A DNA stretch of 64,000 nucleotides from Shewanella denitrificans OS217 (lineage in GTDB: Bacteria; Pseudomonadota; Gammaproteobacteria; Enterobacterales; Shewanellaceae), in contig NC_007954.1 in the NCBI RefSeq assembly GCF_000013765.1, positions 3,162,001 to 3,226,000 on the forward strand. Reading direction: 5' to 3'. Positions 35,407 to 43,272 of this stretch are shown piece after piece. The notes beneath the pieces are model-generated. The model did no database searches, was not told the DNA's origin, and worked only from the letters and a program-made list of their open reading frames with translations. A program made the translations under genes and the position numbers. Positions within the stretch are counted from its first letter, which is position 1; every line of letters starts with the position of its first letter.

Positions 35407-36129
35407 TTAATTTTGCATTCTCATTATTACACGTTGTACATCTCCTGGAGTATCAACGGCAATACTAGAACTTGGCACTTCTATCATCTGTACTGGAATA
35501 TCATTCTCTATAAAACGTAATATTTCAATATCCTCAACCTGCTCAATTTTTGTTTTCTCTTTATGAGAAGCAAAAAAGACTAGATGCTCTTTAGAAAAAG
35601 CATAGATACAAACTTGCTTATAACCAAAAGTATACTCATTGTTTTTTGTGACTGGTATAGGAGAGCGACTCATATAGAGTAAATTACCAGTTTTGCTTAC
35701 AACAACTTTTGGTACGGTAAAGGATCTGAATTCATCTTCTGAATAAATTGCACACATCGCATTAACAACCGTATTTGGTTGTTCTTTATATTTTGCTATA
35801 ACAGTTCGAATATCATCAGGTTCTATCAAAGGCTCATCGCCCTGTACATTAATGATAAAATCGCAATCCAACTGCAGATTGGCCTCAGCTAATCTATCTG
35901 TACCCGTTAAGCATTCGGATGAAGTCATAATAACTTTTGCACCAAAAGCATTACATACTTCATAAATCTTATCATTATCTGTTGCTACATAAACATTTTC
36001 TGCTCCAACAGCAGCAGAACACCGCTCCCAAACGTGCTGTATCATTGGTTTCCCAAGGATATTAACTAATGGTTTCCCTGGGAAACGGCTAGATTGATAT
36101 CTAGCTGGGATAACAACTGCGCATTCCAT
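35407..36129 (-). CDS. CMP-ulosonic acid synthetase (KdsB-like)
   Basis: This 240-residue nucleotidyltransferase has AVVIPARYQSSRFPGKPLVN, CLTGTDRLAEA, IINVQGDEPLIEP and QVEDIEILRFIENDIPVQMI. These are the signatures of 3-deoxy-manno-octulosonate cytidylyltransferase. A housekeeping KdsB would not be expected inside an O-antigen locus. Its position directly after an aldolase and a HAD phosphatase suggests it activates a different 2-keto-3-deoxy sugar acid with CMP. Substrate is inferred. Confidence 0.85.
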   Translation of the reverse strand: MECAVVIPARYQSSRFPGKPLVNILGKPMIQHVWERCSAAVGAENVYVATDNDKIYEVCNAFGAKVIMTSSECLTGTDRLAEANLQLDCDFIINVQGDEPLIEPDDIRTVIAKYKEQPNTVVNAMCAIYSEDEFRSFTVPKVVVSKTGNLLYMSRSPIPVTKNNEYTFGYKQVCIYAFSKEHLVFFASHKEKTKIEQVEDIEILRFIENDIPVQMIEVPSSSIAVDTPGDVQRVIMRMQN

Positions 36130-36138
36130 ATAAGTATC

Positions 36139-36810
36139 TTAAACCTTTGTATTATTGATTATAATTGGCCACTGTTCTAATACTTCAAAATTATTATCTT
36201 CTGATAGCATTTGCATACGTTCAACGACATTTGAATAAGGTATATAGCAATAGAAGTCTATATTGTTAGATTTACTTGCTTCAAAATCAGAAACAGCATC
36301 ACCAATCATCACTGCAGTTGCATTTGACTCTTTACTTATAATCTTTTTTATTAGATCTGATTTCTTTGTAGGAGAACCATATACTTTAATAAAGTGCAGA
36401 TCTAACCCACGATTTTTGAATACTTCACGTAGTTCACTTTGTTCTGAACCACTTGCTACGTATTTTCGACCCGGTAATGACTCTATGAACTCCAAGAAAT
36501 TAGGTGTTAATTCAGCAGTAAGATAAAGCGTACGGCATTGGTTTGAAAAATCTGCTAGTAGTTTTTGCTCTACATACACTCTATCTATTTCTTCAACATT
36601 AAGAATGTATTCTAAAAAATGAGCAACGTGATGGAAGCGTGATTTTCCGAAATTATTAGCAAAATAATCAACACATTCAGCAATTAACTCAGGGGTAAAA
36701 GGAAGGGCTGACAGCGCTTCCCTCATAGCTTGAACCTTAAGTGCATTTGAGTCTAAAATAACTCCATCACAATCAAAAATATACAGGTCGTAATTATAGA
36801 TTGGGTGCAT
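36139..36810 (-). CDS. HAD family phosphatase (ulosonic-acid module)
   Basis: This 223-residue protein starts at ATG 36810 with AAGGG 8 bases upstream; an in-frame TTG at 36828 is less likely. HAD motif I is YIFDCDGVILDSN (Asp13, Asp15), motif II SGSEQ, motif III lysine near GSPTKKSDLI and motif IV MIGDAVSDFEAS. The cap insertion between motifs I and II places it with phosphoglycolate-phosphatase-like members, not with KdsC. It overlaps the aldolase gene by 17 bases. It probably dephosphorylates the aldol product or its precursor before CMP activation. Confidence 0.85.
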   Translation of the reverse strand: MHPIYNYDLYIFDCDGVILDSNALKVQAMREALSALPFTPELIAECVDYFANNFGKSRFHHVAHFLEYILNVEEIDRVYVEQKLLADFSNQCRTLYLTAELTPNFLEFIESLPGRKYVASGSEQSELREVFKNRGLDLHFIKVYGSPTKKSDLIKKIISKESNATAVMIGDAVSDFEASKSNNIDFYCYIPYSNVVERMQMLSEDNNFEVLEQWPIIINNTKV

Positions 36811-38413
36811 AAATAGACCCTTGTTCAACAGGGTAGCTCGTTGGAGTAAGAGCTTTAATTGTTAAGTTAGGAGCAAACAGTTTAAATTTTGACAGTAAGT
36901 CGAACATTTCAGTTTGACGAATATCACCGCGTTCGTAGCCATCAACGCCTACGAGGGAAACGCTTTTCGCTTGCGAGTGAACAGCTATAGCCAAAGCATA
37001 CGCGGCAGTTAAATCATAAGGCACGCTGCAACTTTTATCTGCCACCATAAATTTATCAGATTCAATATTAAGGCCATAATCTATAAACTCATTGGATACA
37101 CTTTTCAGCTCTTCATCAGTAAACCTATGAGCAGGCATAATCAATGGACGCTCTAAACTTTTATATACGTCTTGCTCAGATAAGAATTTACTATTATGAG
37201 ACACACAGTAATAATTCACAAACTCAGGCGCTAAAGTGCTAATAGCATTAATAGCGATAACGATGGGTTTACGTTCTTCTATGTAGTTCTTAATTTCAGA
37301 TAGGTATCGTGAAAGGCTAGGGCCATTACTAACAATTAACAACTCTTTGCCTTTAAACTTTCCGAGTAACAAATCTGTGCCGGATATTTCTTTTGAAGAT
37401 GTATCAAATGAAATGGCAGATTCCATAACATCACCATTATATGATGTTGTTCCCTCAAGCTGGCTCAAATAGTTGATAGCTCCAACAATTTCTTCTGTGC
37501 CATAATGCTTGTTTGATATTAAATTTTGAATATAGGTTGGATGCACATCATTTTGAGCACCCAGAAAGTACAATAAGCTACTCCCCCAGCCAGAAACTTT
37601 TTGCATTTGTTCAAAATGACGAATTACTAACTCGTATACAGATGAAGGAAGATAGTAATTTGTGACATTGGATAGAACAGCTAATAAGCTTTCAGTTTGT
37701 GCATTTCCTGCACCACGTCCCATCCCAGTTACAGTTACATCTAGCCAATTAACACCAAGTTCTTTGGCTGTTAAAGTATTGTCTAGAGCTTTTCCCATAT
37801 TATTATGAGTATGTATGCCGATATCACCAGACCATTCGGTACGTAATGCTTTAACAATACGAGTAACTTCTGTTGCGTCCATATTACCCAATGAGTCTGC
37901 AAAATAAAGTGAGTCTAAGCTGTTCCATTGACTCGCTACTTTAGCTTTTGCTGCGATGACTTCGTTAGGCTTACCTCCAGCTTGCATTAGGTTATAACCA
38001 ACAATATATCCTTTAGCTTTAAGAGCTTTGACAATTGGGCCCGAATGCTCTACTTCATGAAAATGTGCAGCAACACGAACAAGCTTTATAGGACTTTTAG
38101 AGGCATCTACAAAAAGTTTATCTATAGCCTGTTCAATTGTCATTGGAGCATCTAAAACTGTCTTCGCATCAACCATCACGCCATATGTTGGGCCAGAAGG
38201 CAAACCAAGTCCTTTAAGGAAAGACTCGGTTGTATATGCAAATGGGCCATCGAAACCTTTCTTGGGAAAATTTCTTAATCCTAATTCAACATAATCAATT
38301 TTTGATTTTGCCATTGCATCTAAATAAGCGCTGACCACTTCAGGACAAAAGTCCCAATTATTATAATAACCACCATCTCGAAGGGTACAATCAAGAATAC
38401 TAAAATTTTTCAT
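36794..38413 (-). CDS. DRE-TIM pyruvate-type aldolase fused to a DUF115-like domain
   Basis: This 539-residue protein starts at ATG 38413, with AAGGA 9 bases upstream. Residues about 1-290 form a DRE-TIM metallo-aldolase barrel with SILDCTLRDGGYYNNW (metal Asp8), FADSLGNM, IGIHTHNNMGKA (metal His201/His203) and TGMGRGAGNAQTESLL. This is closest in style to 4-hydroxy-2-oxovalerate aldolases, which join pyruvate to an aldehyde. Residues about 355-539 form a second domain, starting ELLIVSNGPSLSRYL and containing SVSLVGVDGYERGD, like DUF115/GT42-type Rossmann proteins. With the HAD and CMP-synthetase genes it suggests a new ulosonic-acid route. Confidence 0.8.
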   Translation of the reverse strand: MKNFSILDCTLRDGGYYNNWDFCPEVVSAYLDAMAKSKIDYVELGLRNFPKKGFDGPFAYTTESFLKGLGLPSGPTYGVMVDAKTVLDAPMTIEQAIDKLFVDASKSPIKLVRVAAHFHEVEHSGPIVKALKAKGYIVGYNLMQAGGKPNEVIAAKAKVASQWNSLDSLYFADSLGNMDATEVTRIVKALRTEWSGDIGIHTHNNMGKALDNTLTAKELGVNWLDVTVTGMGRGAGNAQTESLLAVLSNVTNYYLPSSVYELVIRHFEQMQKVSGWGSSLLYFLGAQNDVHPTYIQNLISNKHYGTEEIVGAINYLSQLEGTTSYNGDVMESAISFDTSSKEISGTDLLLGKFKGKELLIVSNGPSLSRYLSEIKNYIEERKPIVIAINAISTLAPEFVNYYCVSHNSKFLSEQDVYKSLERPLIMPAHRFTDEELKSVSNEFIDYGLNIESDKFMVADKSCSVPYDLTAAYALAIAVHSQAKSVSLVGVDGYERGDIRQTEMFDLLSKFKLFAPNLTIKALTPTSYPVEQGSIYAPNL

Positions 38414-38712
38414 TAAACATGTTCCTTTGAACTTCATAAGTTACTACTTAAAAAACGTAAAAAAGCCAACAATATTACGTACTTTTTAAGCATTACAAAT
38501 ATCGACGTCAAATTACCTGCATTTGAGTTAAATAACATATCTTCTTGTATGTGACACGTGTTCTTTAAATGAAATTTAACACTATTTAATCCAGTCTTAT
38601 GTGAGTACTGAGACACTTTTCATCCATTTTAAGACCGTGATATTCCCGCTATCTCCTATAAAGCCTAGTTTTCAATATTTTTCGTGAAACAGTCCCAATA
38701 GGCTTGTCAAAA
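38414..38712. other. 299-base gap between wzz and the aldolase gene
   Basis: This is an AT-rich non-coding stretch. I looked for a JUMPStart/ops sequence, a terminator and a convincing small gene, and found none. It may hold an internal promoter. A 60-codon frame on the minus strand (38434-38616) has no ribosome site and no protein-like composition. Confidence 0.4.
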
Positions 38713-39687
38713 TTAATCTTCTTTTCTCACAAAATGTCTGATTAACACAAAAAACACACCCAGCATGCCACCGAGCATAGTGCCCAACACTACAATTAAT
38801 GCGCGTTTAGGCTTGGCTTTTTCTTCTTGAACTAATGCAGGATCGATTGTTTTAAATATATATTCATCGCGAACTTCAGCAAACATGATGGTTTTAGCTT
38901 GCTCTTCAACTAGTTTGTATAGCATAGAGCGGATATCGGCGATATTAGTTAGGCTTATTTGCTTGTTTAAAAACTCAGTACTGCGCATGGCCTCAAGTAC
39001 ATCACGCTGTTTCATCACCTTATTTATATCCTCAACCAACCAGGTCACCCACTGCTGAGCGAGCGTTGGTGAAACATGTTCAACTGCAAGTTTAACCATA
39101 CCGGTTTCTTTATCTTTATTGATCGAAACCAGCTTTGAAAATTCTTTATACGCTTCTTGCATTGATGGTTGTGGTTTAAAAGGCGGATTAACTTCTCTTA
39201 TCCACTTTTTTGTATCTACTAAGTAATCATCAACGTCATAAATAACTTTATCGTTTGCCATGTCCCATGACTTTGCAGCCATTAAATCGGCAAGTAAGTC
39301 ATGCCTTTGAATAAATTCGCTAGTAAATTGGCGCGACTTCATCACTTCAATGGCCATCTGGGTTTTATCGACGCCACCGCCACCGCCAAGATTGATGCCG
39401 GCCATGGAAGCTAGTCCGCCAAATTGGCCAGCAAGAGCTGCCAGGCCGCCACCGCCCTGCTCAGCGTCTGCTGGCGCTAATAGTGCTTCGGATTTATAGA
39501 TATTCGGCTGGCTTAATGCGAATATCACCGAACCGATAGCAAATATTGCAGTAATGGCGATAATTACCCACTTGCCTTGCCAGATAACAGCAAAAAGTTC
39601 GCGAAGATCGATTTCATCAGAACTTTCCATCTGCTGTGTGGATGGGAAGTTCACATCTTGTTGGTATTTTTTAATTTCTATCGACAT
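38713..39687 (-). CDS. wzz: Chain-length determinant protein (Wzz)
   Basis: This 324-residue protein has TM1 at about 36-54 (WVIIAITAIFAIGSVIFAL), a periplasmic domain with a glycine-rich stretch near residues 85-105 (GGGGLAALAGQFGGLASMAG), and TM2 at about 292-314. A PKRALIVVLG turn sits just before TM2, as in the Wzz family. It controls O-antigen chain length through the Wzy polymerase. The start is only about 21 bases downstream of a pure TTCTAGG repeat tract. Confidence 0.92.
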   Translation of the reverse strand: MSIEIKKYQQDVNFPSTQQMESSDEIDLRELFAVIWQGKWVIIAITAIFAIGSVIFALSQPNIYKSEALLAPADAEQGGGGLAALAGQFGGLASMAGINLGGGGGVDKTQMAIEVMKSRQFTSEFIQRHDLLADLMAAKSWDMANDKVIYDVDDYLVDTKKWIREVNPPFKPQPSMQEAYKEFSKLVSINKDKETGMVKLAVEHVSPTLAQQWVTWLVEDINKVMKQRDVLEAMRSTEFLNKQISLTNIADIRSMLYKLVEEQAKTIMFAEVRDEYIFKTIDPALVQEEKAKPKRALIVVLGTMLGGMLGVFFVLIRHFVRKED

Positions 39688-39708
39688 TAAACGTTTGTCT
39701 CTTTTTTG

Positions 39709-39803
39709 TTCTAGGTTCTAGGTTCTAGGTTCTAGGTTCTAGGTTCTAGGTTCTAGGTTCTAGGTTCTAGGTTCTAGGTTCTAGGTTCTAGGTTCTAGGT
39801 TCT
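39709..39803. repeat. Heptamer tandem repeat, about 13 copies of TTCTAGG
   Basis: This is a perfect 7-base tandem array running from 39709 to 39803. On the minus strand it reads CCTAGAA and lies just upstream of wzz, and it also forms the last codons of the four-helix-bundle gene. The same heptamer occurs singly or in small runs in the other mosaic repeats, for example at 12432-12455 and 45100-45135. Perfect tandem repeats of this size commonly vary in copy number by slippage. Confidence 0.95.
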
Positions 39804-40183
39804 GCAATATAATCGGCAGCATCTTCTTTCACGCAACCTTTTCTTATTTTAATTAATGCACCAAGCATTGCTGAGATCTCTCTTGTTTCATTAATTAGCT
39901 TCAATCCGTTTTGTTTTTCTATAACGCCTATTTCAATAGCTATAAAAATCTGCGTCGCTAACTCTCCAGATGAGCCCTTCGCAAAATATAAGAATCTCGC
40001 AGACTCAGCATGTGATTCTCGCTCTTCCCCCTCCGCAATGTTGGAAGGTATTGAAATTGCTGCTCGAGTCATTTGATCTTTTAAACCATAATCCCGACAA
40101 TTTCTCAATTCAGAATAAATATCACATGCCAGTCTACTGGATCGCTTCCATACGTCTAAATTCTGAAAACTAAATGCATTCAT
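39788..40183 (-). CDS. Four-helix-bundle protein (S23/IVP family)
   Basis: This 131-residue protein has FSFQNLDVWKRSSRLACDIY, DQMTRAAISIPSNIAEGEER and SARFLYFAKGSSGELATQIF, the signatures of the four-helix-bundle family (TIGR02436). The family was first seen in 23S rRNA intervening sequences and is common in polysaccharide loci. Function unknown. Its last residues (EPRT) and stop codon are written by the heptamer repeat, so its original C-terminus may have been replaced. Confidence 0.88.
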   Translation of the reverse strand: MNAFSFQNLDVWKRSSRLACDIYSELRNCRDYGLKDQMTRAAISIPSNIAEGEERESHAESARFLYFAKGSSGELATQIFIAIEIGVIEKQNGLKLINETREISAMLGALIKIRKGCVKEDAADYIAEPRT

Positions 40184-40214
40184 TTAACCATCCTTGGTTC
40201 AACTAGAGTGAGAC

Positions 40215-40271
40215 TTAGTACTAGCATGTTTTCTAGGACCTAGTACCTAGCTCCTCGTACCTTTTATTACG
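40215..40271. repeat. Partial mosaic repeat (CTAG-type modules)
   Basis: TAGTACTAGCATG, TTTCTAGGACCTAG and TACCTAGCTCCTCG lie between the SLBB gene and the four-helix-bundle gene. These are degenerate versions of the CTAGGTTCTAG module found elsewhere in the window. Confidence 0.5.
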
Positions 40272-43031
40272 CTAGAGCCCAGATATCGCTGAGATGGCAA
40301 CAGCTGTGTTGTAGATGATGCCCGTCACTTGCGTCCACAAGGTCAGGTTGTCTTTGTACTCAGTGTCTAATGGCACTATGACTGTATCGCCGGCATCTAT
40401 GTTGGTATCGGCAGTAAACCACAAGCTATTTTGCGGCATCATTACCGAACCATCGGCTTTGATTACATAAATCCGTGAGTCATCGCCACGCTCACGACTG
40501 CCACCAGACATGTTTAAATAGTCATCCAGTGTCAAACCGGCCTTAAATCTGTGAGTAGATGGGTGCTGCACTTCGCCCATCACTGCAACCGTTTGTTTCA
40601 CGGCGGGGACATAAAGCACGTCGGCATCTTCTAACTGCAGATCGGCTTCTTCAATCCCTAAGTTTAGGGCATTAAGGTCTACCACTAAGCGGCCAACCGC
40701 CTTGATATTCTCAAGATCGGTTAACATCAACTGGGCTTCACTGTAATTCACCTGCAAACCATCTTTAGAAACACCACGGCTGGCTATATCTCGACGAAGC
40801 TGATTGGCTAGCTTTTTGATTTCGAGCTGCTCTTGCTGACGCACAGATTCACGCACAAACACAGCACCACTGGCTGATGCATATTCAGTTAAACCGCCAG
40901 CACGGGCTAGCACATCACTTAAACTCTCGCCGCGGCCGATATTATAGGTACCAGGGAATTTAACTTCACCACGGATTTCAATGCTTTTTGACTCTTGCCA
41001 ATCCGGAATAGTTTGTACCGTTAACACATCGCGTCCTTCAAGCATGACATTCGCCTGCTGGTCGCCGATTAACGCGCTTTGTAAGTCTATGCTTATGTGG
41101 GATATCCCAGAACTTGTGCCACTATTAATTGTCCGAGTTAACTCAGCTTTTTTAATATAAGCGCCTTCAATTAAGCCACCTGCGGCTTTGATTAAGTCAG
41201 TGACACTGCCATTTTGGCTCAATGGATACAAACCTGGATGACGCACCTTTCCAGCAACTGCGACTATTTGTATGCTGCTTTGTGTGTTTGCCTGTTGGTA
41301 TAGTTTATTAATGATGGGATAAAGTAATTCGTTGCGACTCATTACGCTGCTAAGTCTTACCAGTTCAACATCATCGAATAAATTAGCCAGCATTTGAGAA
41401 ACTTCGTTCGCTACCGCCTTCCGCTGTTGCTCTTGTTGCTGATTATCATTTTTATCTGTCATCACCACGCCAGCTATATCTGCAGTGGTATGTTTTTTCT
41501 TGGCCGAAAAGTTGATGGTTTCAAAGCCTGCTTTAAATAAGTCATCTCCCAATAACGAATCACCTTTAAGCTCAGCAACCTTTGCAATTCTTTCCTTAAC
41601 CAGCTTATTTAACTCGAAGCGATTTTGAGTTGTATCGTCATAGTTAAAAACTAAGATTTTATCTCTAGGGGCTAAGACTAGATTATCTTTTAAACTGCTA
41701 TCGCTAATGGCAGCACCAAGGCCAAATTGAATCACTTCAATATCGCCGTTTTTATTTATTTCACGGATCACTAAGGCATAATTAAGATCCGCCGTTGGCG
41801 CTAAATCGCCCCACACACTAGGAATGATATCTTTTACTTTGAGCCCTTCGTGCCATTGATACTTACCCGCTCGAACCACTGCGCCAACTAAGGTAACGCT
41901 ATTCTCAAATTGACTCGAAGCCGTCTTAACGCGAATATAATCGCCCGCCTTTGCTTTTAACTGATTGTCTTTAGCTTTGGTTAAGTCAAGGTTGATAATG
42001 CTCTTTAGCCCGTTATCATTAAAACGCTCTAAACTCGTGGCTTGTGCGTAAGCACCGGCTTTAACGCCCGCTGCCATATTGACGATATCGCCTATAGTTT
42101 CATTATTAGCCACTTCATAAATAGCGGGGCGACGCACTTCACCGGTGACGCTGACTAATGAACCAACTGCAGGAATAAATACCACATCACCAGAGCGTAA
42201 GTTAATATCGCCAGAGGCATCGCCTCTTAATAACAAGTCATATAAGTCAAGGTGACCCACTAACTTGCCATGACGCTTTACTTGGATATTACGCAGACTA
42301 CCAATCTCATTTACCCCGCCCGCCACAAACAAGGCTTGGGTAATAGTGGATAGACTCGATACGGTATAAGAACCAGGCTTGTAAGCATCGCCCGCAACAA
42401 AAATACGGATTGAACGCAGCTCACCCATGCTGATATTGGACTCTATGCCAATCATCTGCTGCTTAATACGTTGCTGCAGTGACTCCCTTGCTTCAGAAAA
42501 GCTCATGCCGCTCAGTTGGATTGGACCCAATTCTGGAAATTGCACACTGCCATCACGACCTACCGTTAGGCTGTATTCTTGGTTTTCTTTGCCATATAAC
42601 TGAACCTTAAGCACATCTCCAGGGCCAATTTTATAATCACTGGGTACAGGCACATCAGAAACTGGCGCAAAGGTGGTAGGTTCACCGGCAAACATTTCAT
42701 AACCGAAACGTTTTAACTCATTTTTTTGGCTATCTTGCTTAAAATCAAATTCTATTTTTTTGTCTTCTTCTAAGGCTTTTTCACTGTCAAACTTACCTCT
42801 TGAGTTAACAAGATTAGGATTTTCCAAGGGCTGTGATGTGCCGCGCGAGCCCCCTGACAACATTGAAGGATCTATGCCATATTGCTTCGCTATACGTTCT
42901 TGTTCTGATTTTGGCAACTGTTTGAATTGCTCTATCATCTGCGGAGAAGGAGTCACGGCTTGCGCCTGGCTGCCCAAAAGGAATAGTGCTGCGACACTGG
43001 CAACTAACATTGTTTTTGTTTTGTGTAACAC
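40272..43031 (-). CDS. Large SLBB-domain polysaccharide export protein (Wza/WbfF type)
   Basis: This 919-residue protein starts at GTG 43031, with GGAG 7 bases upstream. It has a signal peptide (hydrophobic 10-24, cut near QAQA), a polysaccharide-export domain around VPSDYKIGPGDVLKVQLYGK (about 125-215) and at least four SLBB repeats marked by lines such as VFVAGDAYKPGSYTV, VTGEVRRPAIYEV, VAGKVRHPGLYPL, IRGEVKFPGTYNI and VMGEVQHPSTHRF. It is much longer than Wza (about 380) and resembles WbfF/OtnA of Vibrio. It probably forms part of the outer-membrane export path and is the first long gene after the ops leader. Confidence 0.9.
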   Translation of the reverse strand: MLHKTKTMLVASVAALFLLGSQAQAVTPSPQMIEQFKQLPKSEQERIAKQYGIDPSMLSGGSRGTSQPLENPNLVNSRGKFDSEKALEEDKKIEFDFKQDSQKNELKRFGYEMFAGEPTTFAPVSDVPVPSDYKIGPGDVLKVQLYGKENQEYSLTVGRDGSVQFPELGPIQLSGMSFSEARESLQQRIKQQMIGIESNISMGELRSIRIFVAGDAYKPGSYTVSSLSTITQALFVAGGVNEIGSLRNIQVKRHGKLVGHLDLYDLLLRGDASGDINLRSGDVVFIPAVGSLVSVTGEVRRPAIYEVANNETIGDIVNMAAGVKAGAYAQATSLERFNDNGLKSIINLDLTKAKDNQLKAKAGDYIRVKTASSQFENSVTLVGAVVRAGKYQWHEGLKVKDIIPSVWGDLAPTADLNYALVIREINKNGDIEVIQFGLGAAISDSSLKDNLVLAPRDKILVFNYDDTTQNRFELNKLVKERIAKVAELKGDSLLGDDLFKAGFETINFSAKKKHTTADIAGVVMTDKNDNQQQEQQRKAVANEVSQMLANLFDDVELVRLSSVMSRNELLYPIINKLYQQANTQSSIQIVAVAGKVRHPGLYPLSQNGSVTDLIKAAGGLIEGAYIKKAELTRTINSGTSSGISHISIDLQSALIGDQQANVMLEGRDVLTVQTIPDWQESKSIEIRGEVKFPGTYNIGRGESLSDVLARAGGLTEYASASGAVFVRESVRQQEQLEIKKLANQLRRDIASRGVSKDGLQVNYSEAQLMLTDLENIKAVGRLVVDLNALNLGIEEADLQLEDADVLYVPAVKQTVAVMGEVQHPSTHRFKAGLTLDDYLNMSGGSRERGDDSRIYVIKADGSVMMPQNSLWFTADTNIDAGDTVIVPLDTEYKDNLTLWTQVTGIIYNTAVAISAISGL

Positions 43032-43064
43032 CTGTTCTCTCCGTTGAAAAAAATAAAAATAAGG

Positions 43065-43222
43065 GCGACCTGTAAGTCGCGAAGCGACGTTCTGCCTGAA
43101 GAAGGGCGACCTACGGTCTGCTAGGACGCTGCGCTGCTAGAACCTAGGACCTAGAAGGAGCAACGCGACGTTCTCGGCGAGCTTGCGAGCACCTAGCAGT
43201 CGCAATGCGACGTCCTGCTTTC
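43065..43222. repeat. Mosaic intergenic repeat (copy G) upstream of the SLBB gene
   Basis: This copy contains GGGCGACCTGTAAGTCGCGAAGCGACG, GACCTACGGTCTGC, GACGCTGCGCTGC, CTAGAACCTAGGACCTAGAAGG, GCTTGCGAGCACC and GTCGCAATGCGACGTCC. About 115 bases of it (43093-43220) are nearly identical to 44497-44623, with only scattered changes such as AGGACC versus AGGGTC. Confidence 0.85.
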
Positions 43223-43225
43223 AGA

Positions 43226-43239
43226 CACGCTACCGTTCC
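43226..43239 (-). promoter_or_regulatory. ops-like element 1 (RfaH recruitment site)
   Basis: On the minus strand this reads GGAACGGTAGCGTG, matching the ops core GGCGGTAGCGTG at 11 of 12 positions (A for the second-base C). It lies 195 bases upstream of the SLBB gene start, in the direction of transcription, and rfaH itself is the next gene upstream. Confidence 0.75.
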
Positions 43240-43272
43240 AGGATTTCGCTGAGCTCAATCCGCTCCCGCTGA

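Noticed and set aside
35407..36129. Housekeeping kdsB for lipid A core Kdo
   Set aside because: Its place inside an O-antigen operon behind an aldolase and a HAD gene points to a dedicated pathway; the housekeeping copy is usually elsewhere. It remains possible that it accepts Kdo.
38434..38616. 60-codon frame between wzz and the aldolase gene
   Set aside because: No ribosome site and unusual composition; it fills an AT-rich gap that more likely holds a promoter.
38617..38712. JUMPStart/ops sequence near the wzz end of the locus
   Set aside because: I looked here for GGCGGTAGCGTG on the minus strand and found none; the ops-like sites are all upstream of the SLBB gene at 43.2-43.5 kb.
39709..39803. 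CRISPR array
   Set aside because: The repeat is a pure 7-base tandem array with no spacers, and there are no cas genes.
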